Shown here piece by piece: positions 34,710-49,144 of a stretch of 64,000 nt of DNA (within the stretch, counting starts at the first letter, position 1; every line of letters begins with the position of its first letter). The stretch comes from Nomia melanderi. Lineage: Eukaryota > Arthropoda > Insecta > Hymenoptera > Halictidae. The stretch is taken from assembly GCF_051020985.1 (NCBI RefSeq), contig NW_027475133.1:4650001-4714000 (forward strand). The letters are read 5' to 3'. A program made the position numbers and the translations under genes. The notes under the pieces were generated by a model, which saw only the letters and a list, made by a program, of their open reading frames with translations, was not told the origin of the DNA and searched no databases.

Positions 34710-37700
34710 GAAAAATCCAATATATATCTGGTGATATCTCGGGTGCTATTACAGATAGCGCAATAAATCAAAGTGCGTTGTCTGTAGGAGGCCCTGGCGC
34801 ATGAATCTGTGCAGCGGGAACGACCTCGGACCACTAGGGGCCGAGAAAACCACAGTCTCATGGGGCCGGACACTCAGGGTCAGTGGAAAATCCAATATAT
34901 ATCTGGTGATATCTCGGGTGCTATTACAGATAGCGCAATAAATCAAAGTGCGTTGTCTGTAGGAGGCCCTGGCGCATGAATCTGTGCAGCGGGAACGACC
35001 TCGGACCACCAGGGTCCGAGAAAACCACCGTCTCATGGGGCTGGACACTCAGGGTGAGGGAAATATCCAATATATATCTGGTGATATCTCGGGTGCTATT
35101 ACTGATAGCGCAATAAATCAAAGTGCATTGTCTGTGGGAGGCCGTGGCGCATGAACCTGGGCAGCGGGAACGACCTCGGACCACCAGGGGCCGAGAAGAC
35201 CACCGTCTCATGGGGCCGGCCACTCAGGGTCAGGGGAAAATCCAATATATATCTGGTGATATCTCGGGTGCTATTACAGATAGCGCAATAAATCAAAGTG
35301 CGTTGTCTGTAGGAGGCCCTGGCGCATGAATCTGTGCAGCGGGAACGACCTCGGACCACTAGGGGCCGAGAAAACCACAGTCTCATGGGGCCGGACACTC
35401 AGGGTCAGGGGAAAATCCAATATATATCTGGTGATATCTCGGGTTCTATTACAGATAGCGCAATAAATCAAAGTGCATTGTCCGTAGGAGGCCCTGGCGC
35501 ATGAATCTGTGCAGAGGGAACGACCTCGGACCACCAGGGGCCGAGAAAACCACCGTCTCATGGGGCCGGACACTCAGGGTCAGGGAAAAATCCAATATAT
35601 ATCTGGTGATATCTCGGGTGCTATTAGAGATAGCGCAATAAACCAAAGTGAATTATCTGCAGGAGGCACTGGCGAATGAATCTGTGCAGCAGGAACGACC
35701 TCGGACCACCAGTGGCCGAGAAAATTACAGATATTCGGAATCCGTCAGCCAAGGTCATGTAAAAATCCAGCATATATCTGGTGATATCTCGGGTGCTATT
35801 AGAGATAGCGCGATAAATCAAAGTGAATTATCTGCAGGAGGCCCTGGCGCATGAATGTGTGCAGCGGGAACGACCTCGGACCACCAGGGGCCGAGAAAAC
35901 CACAGTCTCATGGGGCCGGACACTCAGGGTCAGGGAAAAATCCAATATATATCTTGTGATATCTCGGGTGCTATTACAGATAGCGCAATAAATCAAAGTG
36001 CGTTGTCTGTAGGAGGCTCTGGCGCATGAATCTGTGCAGCGGGAACGACCTCGGACCACTAGGGGCCGAGAAAACCACAGTCTCATGGGGCCGGACACTC
36101 AGGGTCAGTGGAAAATCCAATATATATCTGGTGATATCTCGGGTGCTATTACAGATAGCGCAATAAATCAAAGTGCGTTGTCTGTAGGAGGCCCTGGCGC
36201 ATGAATCTGTGCAGCGGGAACGACCTCGGACCACCAGGGTCCGAGAAAACCACCGTCTCATGGGGCTGGACACTCTGGGTGAGGGAAATATCCAATATAT
36301 ATCTGGTGATATCTCGGGTGCTATTACTGATAGCGCAATAAATCAAAGTGAATTGTCTGTAGGAGGCCGTGGCGCATGAATCTGGGCAGCGGGAACGACC
36401 TCGGACCACCAGGGGCCGAGAAGACCACCGTCTCATGGGGCCGGCCACTCAGGGTCAGGGGAAAATCCAATATATATCTGGTGATATCTCGGGTGCTATT
36501 AGAGATAGCGCAATAAGCCAAAGGGAATTATCTGCAGGAGGCCCTGGCGCAAGCATCTGTGCAGCGGGAACGACCTAGGACCACCAGGGGCCGAGAAAAC
36601 CACCGTCTCATGGGGCCGGACACTCAGGGTCAGGGGAAAATCCAATATATATCTGGTGATATCTCGGGTGCTATTACAGATAGCGCAATAAATCAAAGTG
36701 CGTTGTCTGTAGGAGGCCCTGGCTCATGAATCTGTGCAGCGGGAACGACCTCGGACCACTAGGGGCCGAGAAAACCACAGTCTCATGGGGCCGGACACTC
36801 AGGGTCAGGGGAAAATCCAATATATATCTGGTGATATCTCGGGCGGTATTAGAGATAGCGCAATAAACCAAAGTGAATTATCTGAAAGAGGCCCTGGCGC
36901 ATGAATCTGTGCAGCGGGAACGACCTCGGTCCACCAGGGGCCGAGAAAACCACCGTCTCATGGGGCTGGACACTCAGGGTGAGGGAAATATCCAATATAT
37001 ATCTGGTGATATCTCGGGTGCTATTACAGATAGCGCAATAAATCAAAGTGCATTGTCAGTAGGAGGCCGTGGCGCATGAATCTGGGCAGCGGGAACGACC
37101 TCGGACCACCAGGGTCCGAGAAAACCACCGTCTCATGGGGCCGGACACTCCGGGTCAGGGGAAAATCCAATATATATCTGGTGATATCTCGGGTGCTATT
37201 ACAGATAGCGCAATAAATCAAAGTGCGTTGTCTGTAGGAGGCCCTGGCGCATGAATCTGTGCAGCGGGAACGACCTCGGACCACCAGGGTCCGAGAAAAC
37301 CACCGTCTCATGGGGCCGGACACTCCGGGTCAGGGGAAAATCCAATATATATCTGGTGATATCTCGGGTGCTATTACAGATAGCGCAATAAATCAAAGTG
37401 CGTTGTCTGTAGGAGGCCCTGGCGCATGAATCTGTGCAGCGGGAACGACCTCGGACCACTAGGGGCCGAGAAAACCACAGTCTCATGGTGCCGGACACTC
37501 AGGGTCAGGGGAAAATCCAATATATATCTGGTGATATCTCGGGTTCTATTACAGATAGCGCAATAAATCAAAGTGCATTGTCCGTAGGAGGCCCTGGCGC
37601 ATGAATCTGTGCAGAGGGAACGACCTCGGACCACCAGGGGCCGAGAAAACCACCGTCTCATGGGGCCGGACACTCAGGGTCAGGGAAAAATCCAATATAT

Positions 37701-38384
37701 ATCTGGTGATATCTCGGGTGCTATTAGAGATAGCGCAATAAACCAAAGTGAATTATCTGCAGGAGGCCCTGGTGCATGCATCTGTGCAGCGGGAACGACC
37801 TCCGACCACCAGGGGCCGAGTAAACCGCAGTCTCATGGGGCCGGACACTCAGGGTCAGGGAAAAATCGAATATATATCTGGTGATATCTCGGGCGCTATT
37901 AGAGATAGCGCAATAAACCAAAGTGAATTATCTGCAGGAGGCCCTGCCGCATGAATCTGTGCAGAGGGAACGACCTCGGACCACCAGAGGCCGAGAAAAT
38001 GACAGATTTTCGGTATCCGCCACCCAAAGTCATGTAAAAATCCAGCATATATATGGAGCTTTCTCGGGTGCTATTACAGATAGCGCAATAAATCAAAGTG
38101 CACTGTCTGTAGGAGCCCCTGGCGCATGAATCGGGGCAGCGGGAACGACCTCGGACGACCAGGGGCCGAGAAAACCACCGTCTCATGGGGCCGGACACTC
38201 AGGGTCAGGGAAAAATCCAATATATATCTGGTGATATCTCGGGCGCTATTAGAGATAGCGCAATAAATCAAAGTGCATTGTCCGTAGGAGGCCCTGGCGC
38301 ATGAATCTGTGCAGAGGGAACGACCTCGGACCACCAGGGGCCGAGAAAACCACCGTCTCATGGGGCCGGACACTCAGGGTCAGT
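34710..38384 (+). repeat. HOR family II unit b, 3,675 bp (21 monomers)
   Basis: Near-identical tandem copy of the preceding unit. Homology with its left neighbour persists to about 38,425, where 'attacaga' becomes 'attagaga', so the true breakpoint cannot be fixed more closely. The low divergence suggests a recent event or active homogenisation. Confidence 0.9.
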
Positions 38385-41300
38385 GAAAAATCCAATATAT
38401 ATCTGGTGATATCTCGGGTGCTATTAGAGATAGCGCAATAAACCAAAGTGAATTATCTGCAGGAGGCCCTGGCGCATGAATGTGTGCAGCGGGAACGACC
38501 TCGGACCACCAGGGGCCGAGAAAACCACAGTCTCATGGGGCCGGACACTCAGGGTCAGGGAAAAATCCAATATATATCTTGTGATATCTCGGGTGCTATT
38601 ACAGATAGCGCAATAAATCAAAGTGCGTTGTCTGTAGGAGGCTCTGGCGCATGAATCTGTGCAGCGGGAACGACCTCGGACCACCAGGGGCCGAGAAAAC
38701 CACAGTCTCATGGGGCCGGACACTCAGGGTCAGGGAAAAATCCAATATATATCTTGTGATATCTCGGGTGCTATTACAGATAGCGCAATAAATCAAAGTG
38801 CGTTGTCTGTAGGAGGCCCTGGCGCATGAATCTGTGCAGCGGGAACGACCTCGGACCACTAGGGGCCGAGAAAACCACAGTCTCATGGGGCCGGACACTC
38901 AGGGTCAGGGGAAAATCCAATATATATCTGGTGATATCTCGGGTTCTATTACAGATAGCGCAATAAATCAAAGTGCATTGTCCGTAGGAGGCCCTGGCGC
39001 ATGAATCTGTGCAGAGGGAACGACCTCGGACCACCAGGGGCCGAGAAAACCACCGTCTCATGGGGCCGGACACTCAGGGTCAGGGAAAAATCCAATATAT
39101 ATCTGGTGATATCTCGGGTGCTATTAGAGATAGCGCAATAAACCAAAGTGAATTATCTGCAGGAGGCCCTGGTGCATGCATCTGTGCAGCGGGAACGACC
39201 TCCGACCACCAGGGGCCGAGTAAACCACCGTCTCATGGGGCCGGACACTCAGGGTCAGGGGTAAATCCAATATATATGTGGTGATATCTCGGGTGCTATT
39301 ACGGACAGCGCAATAAATCAAAGTGCATTGTCTGTAGGAGGCACTGGCGAATGAATCTGTGCAGCAGGAACGACCTCGGACCACCAGTGGCCGAGAAAAT
39401 TACAGATATTCGGAATCCGTCACCCAAGGTCATGTAAAAATCCAGCATATATCTGGTGATATCTCGGGTGCTATTAGAGATAGCGCGATAAATCAAAGTG
39501 AATTATCTGCAGGAGGCCCTGGCGCATGAATGTGTGCAGCGGGAACGACCTCGGACCACCAGGGGCCGAGAAAACCACAGTCTCATGGGGCCGGACACTC
39601 AGGGTCAGGGAAAAATCCAATATATATCTTGTGATATCTCGGGTGCTATTACAGATAGCGCAATAAATCAAAGTGCGTTGTCTGTAGGAGGCTCTGGCGC
39701 ATGAATCTGTGCAGCGGGAACGACCTCGGACCACTAGGGGCCGAGAAAACCACAGTCTCATGGGGCCGGACACTCAGGGTCAGTGGAAAATCCAATATAT
39801 ATCTGGTGATATCTCGGGTGCTATTACAGATAGCGCAATAAATCAAAGTGCGTTGTCTGTAGGAGGCCCTGGCGCATGAATCTGTGCAGCGGGAACGACC
39901 TCGGACCACCAGGGTCCGAGAAAACCACCGTCTCATGGGGCTGGACACTCAGGGTGAGGGAAATATCCAATATATATCTGGTGATATCTCGGGTGCTATT
40001 ACTGATAGCGCAATAAATCAAAGTGAATTGTCTGTAGGAGGCCGTGGCGCATGAATCTGGGCAGCGGGAACGACCTCGGACCACCAGGGGCCGAGAAGAC
40101 CACCGTCTCATGGGGCCGGCCACTCAGGGTCAGGGGAAAATCCAATATATATCTGGTGATATCTCGGGTGCTATTAGAGATAGCGCAATAAGCCAAAGGG
40201 AATTATCTGCAGGAGGCCCTGGCGCAAGCATCTGTGCAGCGGGAACGACCTAGGACCACCAGGGGCCGAGAAAACCACCGTCTCATGGGGCCGGACACTC
40301 AGGGTCAGGGGAAAATCCAATATATATCTGGTGATATCTCGGGTGCTATTACAGATAGCGCAATAAATCAAAGTGCGTTGTCTGTAGGAGGCCCTGGCTC
40401 ATGAATCTGTGCAGCGGGAACGACCTCGGACCACTAGGGGCCGAGAAAACCACAGTCTCATGGGGCCGGACACTCAGGGTCAGGGGAAAATCCAATATAT
40501 ATCTGGTGATATCTCGGGCGCTATTAGAGATAGCGCAATAAACCAAAGTGAATTATCTGAAAGAGGCCCTGGCGCATGAATCTGTGCAGCGGGAACGACC
40601 TCGGTCCACCAGGGGCCGAGAAAACCACCGTCTCATGGGGCTGGACACTCAGGGTGAGGGAAATATCCAATATATATCTGGTGATATCTCGGGTGCTATT
40701 ACAGATAGCGCAATAAATCAAAGTGCATTGTCAGTAGGAGGCCGTGGCGCATGAATCTGGGCAGCGGGAACGACCTCGGTCCACCATGGGCCGAGAAGAC
40801 CACCGTCTCATGGGGCCGGCCACTCAGGGTCTGGGGAAAATCCAATATATATCTGGTGATATCTCGGGTGCTATTAGAGATAGAGCAATAAATCAAAGTG
40901 CATTGTCTGTAGGAGGCACTGGCGCATGAATCTGGGCAGCGGGAACGACCTCGGACCACCAGGGGCCGAGAAGACCACCGTCTCATGGGGCCGGCCACTC
41001 AGGGTCAGGGGAAAATCCAATATATATCTGGTGATATCTCGGCTGCTATTAGAGATAGCGCAATAAGCCAAAGGGAATTATCTGCAGGAGGCCCTGGCGC
41101 AAGCATCTGTGCAGCGGGAACGACCTAGGACCACCAGGGGCCGAGAAAACCACCGTCTCATGGGGCCGGACACTCAGGGTCAGGGAAAAATCCAATATAT
41201 ATCTGGTGATATCTCGGGCGCTATTAGAGATAGCGCAATAAATCAAAATGCATTGTCCGTAGGAGGCCCTGGCGCATGAATCTGTGCAGAGGGAACGACC

Positions 41301-41422
41301 TCGGACCACCAGGGGCCGAGAAAACCACCGTCTCATGGGGCCGGACACTCAGGGTCAGGGAAAAATCCAATATATATCTGGTGATATCTCGGGTGCTATT
41401 AGAGATAGCGCAATAAACCAAA
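38385..41422 (+). repeat. HOR family II, partial third copy and rearranged monomers
   Basis: The stretch from about 39,300 to 40,740 follows 35,625-37,065 at the same 3,675-bp offset and then departs. Before it lie rearranged family II monomers (38,448-39,290). After it is a near-dimer of the 'gagaagacc' type (40,744 and 40,919), the first with 'ccaccatggg' and 'gatagagcaat'. No gene is seen. Confidence 0.8.
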
Positions 41423-44400
41423 GTGAATTACCTGCAGGAGGCCCTGGCGCATGAATGTGTGCAGCGGGAACGACCTCGGACCACCAGGGGCCGAGAAAAC
41501 CACAGTCTCATCGGGCCGGACACTCAGGGTCAGGGAAAAATCCAATATATATCTTGTGATATCTCGGGTGCTATTACAGATAGCGCAATAAATCAAAGTG
41601 CGTTGTCTGTAGGAGGCTCTGGCGCATGAATCTGTGCAGCGGGAACGACCTCGGACCACTAGGGGCCGAGAAAACCACAGTCTCATGGGGCCGGACACTC
41701 AGGGTCAGTGGAAAATCCAATATATATCTGGTGATATCTCGGGTGCTATTACAGATAGCGCAATAAATCAAAGTGCGTTGTCTGTAGGAGGCCCTGGCGC
41801 ATGAATCTGTGCAGCGGGAACGACCTCGGACCACCAGGGTCCGAGAAAACCACCGTCTCATGGGGCCGGACACTCAGGGTCAGGGGTAAATCCAATATAT
41901 ATCTGGTGATATCTCGGGTGCTATTACAGATAGCGCAATAAATCAAAGTGCGTTGTCTGTAGGAGGCTCTGGCGCATGAATCTGTGCAGCGGGAACGACC
42001 TGGGACCACTAGGGGCCGAGAAAACCACAGTCTCATGGGGCCGGACACTCAGGGTCAGTGGAAAATCCAATATATATCTGGTGATATCTCGGGTGCTATT
42101 ACTGATAGCGCAATAAATCAAAGTGCATTATCTGTAGGAGGCCGTGGCGCATGAATCTGGGCAGCGGGAACGACCTCGGACCACCAGGGGCCGAGAAGAC
42201 CACCGTCTCATGGGGCCGGCCACTCAGGGTCAGGGGAAAATCCAATATATATCTGGTGATATCTCGGGTGCTATTAGAGATAGCGCAATAAGCCAAAGGG
42301 AATTATCTGCAGGATGCCCTGGCGCATGAATCTGTGCAACGGGAGCGACCTCGGACCACCAGGGGCCGAGAAAACAACAGTCTCATGGGGCCGGACACTC
42401 AGGGTCAGGGGAAAATCCAATATATATCTGGTGATATCTCGGGTGCTATTACGGACAGCGCAATAAATCAAAGTGCATTGTCTGTAGGGGGCACTGGCGA
42501 ATGAATCTGTGCAGCAGGAACGACCTCGGACAACCAGTGGCCGAGAAAATTACAGATATTCGGAATCCGTCACCCAAGGTCATGTAAAAATCCAGCATAT
42601 ATCTGGTGATATCTCGGGTGCTATTAGAGATAGCGCGATAAATCAAAGTGAATCATCTGCAGGAGGCCCTGGCGCATGAATGTGTGCAGCGGGAACGACC
42701 TCGGACCACCAGGGGCCGAGAAAACCGCAGACTCATGGGGCCGGACACTCAGGGTCAGGGGGAAATCCAATATATATCTGGTGATATCTCGGGTGCTATT
42801 ACAGATAGCGCAATAAATCAAAGTGCATTGTCTGTAGGGGGCACTGGCGAATGAATCTGTGCAGCAGGAACGACCTCGGACCAACAGGGGCCGAGAAAAT
42901 TACTGATATTCGGAATCCGTCACCCAAGGTCATGTAAAAATCCAGCATATATCTGGTGATATCTCGGGTGCTATTAGAGATAGCGCAATAAGCCAAAGGG
43001 AATTATCTGCAGGAGGCCCTGGCGCATGCATCTGTGCAGCGGGCACGACCTAGGACCACCAGGGGCCGAGAAAACCACAGTCTCATGTGGCCGGACACTC
43101 AGGGTCAGGGGAAAATCCAATATATATCTGGTGATATCTCGGGTGCTATTACAGAGAGCGCAATAAATCATAGTGCGTTGTCTGTAGAAGGCCCTGGCGC
43201 ATGAATCTGTGCAGCGGGAACGACCTCGGACCACTAGGGGACGAGAAAACCAGGCTCATGGGGCCGGACACTCAGGGTCAGGGGAAAATCCAATATATAT
43301 CTGGTGATATCTCGGGTGCTATTAGAGATAGCGCAATAAACCAAGTGAGTTATCTGCAGGAGGCCCTGGCGCCTGAATCTGGGAAGCGGGAGCGTCCTCG
43401 GACCACCTGGGGCCGAGAAAACCACCGTCTCATGGGGCCGGACACCCAGAGTCAGGGGAAAATCCAATATATATCTGGTGATATCTCAGGTGCTATTAGA
43501 GATAGCGCAATAAACCAAAGTGAATTATCTGCAGGAGGCCCTAGCGCATGAATCTGTGCAGCGGGAATGACCTCGGTCCACCAGGGGCCGAGAAAACCAC
43601 CGTCTCATGGGGCCGGACACTCAGGGTCAGGGGAAAATCCAATATATATCTGGTGATATCTCGGGTGCTATTAGAGATAGCGCAATAAATCAAAGTGTAT
43701 TGTCTGTAGGAGGCCCTGTCGCATGATTCTGTGCAGCGGGAACGACGTCGGACCACCACGGGCCGAGAAAATTACAGATTTTCGGTATCCGCCACCCAAA
43801 GTCATGTAAAAATCCAGCATATATATGGAGCTTTCTCGGGTACTATTACAGATAGCGCAATAAATCAAAGTGCACTGTCTGTAGGAGGCCCTGGCGCATG
43901 AATCTGGGCAGCGGGAACGACCTCGGACCACCAGGGTCCGAGAAAACCACCGTCTCATGGGGCCGGACACTCCGGGTCAGGGGAAAATCCAATATATATC
44001 TGGTGATATCTCGGGTGCTATTACAGATAGCGCAATAAATCAAAGTGCGTTGTCTGTAGGAGGCCCTGGCGCATGAATCTGTGCAGCGGGAACGACCTCG
44101 GACCACCAGGGTCCGAGAAAACCACCGTCTCATGGGGCCGGACACTCAGGGTCAGGGAAAAATCCAATATATATCTGGTGATATCTCGGGTGCTATTAGA
44201 GATAGCGCAATAAACCAAAGTGAATTATCTGCAGGAGGCCCTGGTGCATGCATCTGTGCAGCGGGAACGACCTCCGACCACCAGGGGCCGAGTAAACCAC
44301 CGTCTCATGGGGCCGGACACTCAGGGTCACGGGTAAATCCAATATATATCTGGTGATATCTCGGGTGCTATTACAGATAGCGCAATAAATCAAAGTGAAT

Positions 44401-45094
44401 TATCTGCAGGAGGCCCTGGCGCATGAATGTGTGCAGCGGGAACGACCTCGGACCACCAGGGGCCGAGAAAACCGCAGTCTCATGGGGCCGGACACTCAGG
44501 GTCAGGGAAAAATCCAATATATATCTGGTGATATCTCGGGCGCTATTAGAGATAGCGCAATAAACCAAAGTGAATTATCTGCAGGAGGCCCTGCCGCATG
44601 AATCTGTGCAGAGGGAACGACCTCGGACCACCAGAGGCCGAGAAAATGACAGATTTTCGGTATCCGCCACCCAAAGTCATGTAAAAATCCAGCATATATA
44701 TGGAGCTTTCTCGGGTGCTATTACAGATAGCGCAATAAATCAAAGTGCACTGTCTGTAGGAGCCCCTGGCGCATGAATCTGGGCAGCGGGAACGACCTCG
44801 GACGACCAGGGGCCGAGAAAACCACCGTCTCATGGGGCCGGACACTCAGGGTCAGGGAAAAATCCAATATATATCTGGTGATATCTCGGGCGCTATTAGA
44901 GATAGCGCAATAAATCAAAGTGCATTGTCCGTAGGAGGCCCTGGCGCATGAATCTGTGCAGAGGGAACGACCTCGGACCACCAGGGGCCGAGAAAACCAC
45001 CGTCTCATGGGGCCGGACACTCAGGGTCAGGGAAAAATCCAATATATATCTGGTGATATCTCGGGTGCTATTAGAGATAGCGCAATAAACCAAA
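41423..45094 (+). repeat. HOR family III unit 1, 3,672 bp (21 monomers)
   Basis: Starts at a 'gaattacctgcagg' monomer. Contains N1 centres at 42,550 and 42,899 (350 bp apart), the short dimer with 'accaggctcatgg' (43,251-43,263) and 'gggagcgtcctcgg' (about 43,388), then N2 centres at 43,772 and 44,645. One 172-bp monomer spacing, combining a 2-bp and a 1-bp deletion, accounts for 21 x 175 minus 3. Its final part (44,546-45,094) matches 37,899-38,447. Confidence 0.88.
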
Positions 45095-47541
45095 GTGAAT
45101 TATCTGCAGGAGGCCCTGGCGCATGAATGTGTGCAGCGGGAACGACCTCGGACCACCAGGGGCCGAGAAAACCACAGTCTCATGGGGCCGGACACTCAGG
45201 GTCAGGGAAAAATCCAATATATATCTTGTGATATCTCGGGTGCTATTACAGATAGCGCAATAAATCAAAGTGCGTTGTCTGTAGGAGGCTCTGGCGCATG
45301 AATCTGTGCAGCGGGAACGACCTCGGACCACTAGGGGCCGAGAAAACCACAGTCTCATGGGGCCGGACACTCAGGGTCAGTGGAAAATCCAATATATATC
45401 TGGTGATATCTCGGGTGCTATTACAGATAGCGCAATAAATCAAAGTGCGTTGTCTGTAGGAGGCCCTGGCGCATGAATCTGTGCAGCGGGAACGACCTCG
45501 GACCACCAGGGTCCGAGAAAACCACCGTCTCATGGGGCCGGACACTCAGGGTCAGGGGTAAATCCAATATATATCTGGTGATATCTCGGGTGCTATTACA
45601 GATAGCGCAATAAATCAAAGTGCGTTGTCTGTAGGAGGCTCTGGCGCATGAATCTGTGCAGCGGGAACGACCTGGGACCACTAGGGGCCGAGAAAACCAC
45701 AGTCTCATGGGGCCGGACACTCAGGGTCAGTGGAAAATCCAATATATATCTGGTGATATCTCGGGTGCTATTACTGATAGCGCAATAAATCAAAGTGCAT
45801 TATCTGTAGGAGGCCGTGGCGCATGAATCTGGGCAGCGGGAACGACCTCGGACCACCAGGGGCCGAGAAGACCACCGTCTCATGGGGCCGGCCACTCAGG
45901 GTCAGGGGAAAATCCAATATATATCTGGTGATATCTCGGGTGCTATTAGAGATAGCGCAATAAGCCAAAGGGAATTATCTGCAGGAGGCCCTGGCGCATG
46001 AATCTGTGCAACGGGAGCGACCTCGGACCACCAGGGGCCGAGAAAACAACAGTCTCATGGGGCCGGACACTCAGGGTCAGGGGAAAATCCAATATATATC
46101 TGGTGATATCTCGGGTGCTATTACGGACAGCGCAATAAATCAAAGTGCATTGTCTGTAGGGGGCACTGGCGAATGAATCTGTGCAGCAGGAACGACCTCG
46201 GACAACCAGTGGCCGAGAAAATTACAGATATTCGGAATCCGTTACCCAAGGTCATGTAAAAATCCAGCATATATCTGGTGATATCTCGGGTGCTATTAGA
46301 GATAGCGCGATAAATCAAAGTGAATCATCTGCAGGAGGCCGTGGCGCATGAATGTGTGCAGCGGGAACGACCTCGGACCACCAGGGGCCGAGAAAACCGC
46401 AGACTCATGGGGCCGGACACTCAGGGTCAGGGGAAAATCCAATATATATCTGGTGATATCTCGGGTGCTATTACAGATAGCGCAATAAATCAAAGTGCAT
46501 TGTCTGTAGGGGGCACTGGCGAATGAATCTGTGCAGCAGGAACGACCTCGGACCAACAGGGGCCGAGAAAATTACTGATATTCGGAATCCGTCACCCAAG
46601 GTCATGTAAAAATCCAGCATATATCTGGTGATATCTCGGCTGCTATTAGAGATAGCGCAATAAGCCAAAGGGAATTATCTGCAGGAGGCCCTGGCGCATG
46701 CATCTGTGCAGCGGGCACGACCTAGGACCACCAGGGGCCGAGAAAACCACAGTCTCATGTGGCCGGACACTCAGGGTCAGGGGAAAATCCAATATATATC
46801 TGGTGATATCTCGGGTGCTATTACAGAGAGCGCAATAAATCATAGTGCGTTGTCTGTAGAAGGCCCTGGCGCATGAATCTGTGCAGCGGGAACGACCTCG
46901 GACCACTAGGGGACGAGAAAACCAGTCTCATGGGGCCGGACACTCAGGGTCAGGGGAAAATCCAATATATATCTGGTGATATCTCGGGTGCTATTAGAGA
47001 TAGCGCAATAAACCAAGTGAGTTATCTGCAGGAGGCCCTGGCGCCTGAATCTGGGAAGCGGGAGCGTCCTCGGACCACCTGGGGCCGAGAAAACCACCGT
47101 CTCATGGGGCCGGACACCCAGAGTCAGGGGAAAATCCAATATATATCTGGTGATATCTCAGGTGCTATTAGAGATAGCGCAATAAACCAAAGTGAATTAT
47201 CTGCAGGAGGCCCTCGCGCATGAATCTGTGCAGCGGGAATGACCTCGGTCCACCAGGGGCCGAGAAAACCACCGTCTCATGGGGCCGGACACTCAGGGTC
47301 AGGGGAAAATCCAATATATATCTGGTGATGTCTCGGGTGCTATTAGAGATAGCGCAATAAATCAAAGTGCATTGTCCGTAGGAGGCCCTGGCGCATGAAT
47401 CTGTGCAGAGGGAACGACCTCGGACCACAAGGGGCCGAGAAAACCACCGTCTCATTGGGCCGGACACTCAGGGTCAGGGAAAAATCCAATATATATCTGG
47501 TGATATCTCGGGTGCTATTAGAGATAGCGCAATAAACCAAA
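45095..47541 (+). repeat. HOR family III unit 2, 2,447 bp (14 monomers)
   Basis: Collinear with unit 1 up to the equivalent of about 43,670, then skips exactly 1,225 bp (7 monomers) and rejoins near the equivalent of 44,915. The join lies within 47,339-47,369. The lost part contained both N2 monomers of unit 1. Private substitutions include 'ccgttaccc' at about 46,239 and 'gtgatgtctcgg' at about 47,325. Confidence 0.88.
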
Positions 47542-49144
47542 GTGAATTATCTGCAGGAGGCCCTGGCGCATGAATGTGTGCAGCGGGAACGACCTCGGAC
47601 CACCAGGGGCCGAGAAAACCACAGTCTCATGGGGCCGGACACTCAGGGTCAGGGAAAAATCCAATATATATCTTGTGATATCTCGGGTGCTATTACAGAT
47701 AGCGCAATAAATCAAAGTGCGTTGTCTGTAGGAGGCTCTGGCGCATGAATCTGTGCAGCGGGAACGACCTCGGACCACTAGGGGCCGAGAAAACCACAGT
47801 CTCATGGGGCCGGACACTCAGGGTCAGTGGAAAATCCAATATATATCTGGTGATATCTCGGGTGCTATTACAGATAGCGCAATAAATCAAAGTGCGTTGT
47901 CTGTAGGAGGCCCTGGCGCATGAATCTGTGCAGCGGGAACGACCTCGGACCACCAGGGTCCGAGAAAACCACCGTCTCATGGGGCCGGACACTCAGGGTC
48001 AGGGGTAAATCCAATATATATCTGGTGATATCTCGGGTGCTATTACAGATAGCGCAATAAATCAAAGTGCGTTGTCTGTAGGAGGCTCTGGCGCATGAAT
48101 CTGTGCAGCGGGAACGACCTGGGACCACTAGGGGCCGAGAAAACCACAGTCTCATGGGGCCGGACACTCAGGGTCAGTGGAAAATCCAATATATATCTGG
48201 TGATATCTCGGGTGCTATTACTGATAGCGCAATAAATCAAAGTGCATTATCTGTAGGAGGCCGTGGCGCATGAATCTGGGCAGCGGGAACGACCTCGGAC
48301 CACCAGGGGCCGAGAAGACCACCGTCTCATGGGGCCGGCCACTCAGGGTCAGGGGAAAATCCAATATATATCTGGTGATATCTCGGGTGCTATTAGAGAT
48401 AGCGCAATAAGCCAAAGGGAATTATCTGCAGGAGGCCCTGGCGCATGAATCTGTGCAACGGGAGCGACCTCGGACCACCAGGGGCCGAGAAAACAACAGT
48501 CTCATGGGGCCGGACACTCAGGGTCAGGGGAAAATCCAATATATATCTGGTGATATCTCGGGTGCTATTACGGACAGCGCAATAAATCAAAGTGCATTGT
48601 CTGTAGGGGGCACTGGCGAATGAATCTGTGCAGCAGGAACGACCTCGGACAACCAGTGGCCGAGAAAATTACAGATATTCGGAATCCGTCACCCAAGGTC
48701 ATGTAAAAATCCAGCATATATCTGGTGATATCTCGGGTGCTATTAGAGATAGCGCGATAAATCAAAGTGAATCATCTGCAGGAGGCCCTGGCGCATGAAT
48801 GTGTGCAGCGGGAACGACCTCGGACCACCAGGGGCCGAGAAAACCGCAGACTCATGGGGCCGGACACTCAGGGTCAGGGGAAAATCCAATATATATCTGG
48901 TGATATCTCGGGTGCTATTACAGATAGCGCAATAAATCAAAGTGCATTGTCTGTAGGGGGCACTGGCGAATGAATCTGTGCAGCAGGAACGACCTCGGAC
49001 CAACAGGGGCCGAGAAAATTACTGATATTCGGAATCCGTCACCCAAGGTCATGTAAAAATCCAGCATATATCTGGTGATATCTCGGGTGCTATTAGAGAT
49101 AGCGCAATAAGCCAAAGGGAATTATCTGCAGGAGGCCCTGGCGC
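47542..49144 (+). repeat. HOR family III unit 3, truncated
   Basis: Follows unit 2 through the two N1 monomers (48,669 and 49,019). It ends at a join in 49,149-49,162, where one monomer, the one carrying 'ctcatgtggccgg' in units 1 and 2, has been removed. It runs straight into the dimer block. Confidence 0.88.

Noticed and set aside
43251..43263. Sequencing error explaining the 'accaggctcatgg' short monomer
   Set aside because: The same 2-bp shortening recurs at about 46,920 and 49,193 in collinear copies (there as 'accagtctcatgg'), so it is a real inherited variant; only the extra substitution in the first copy is private.
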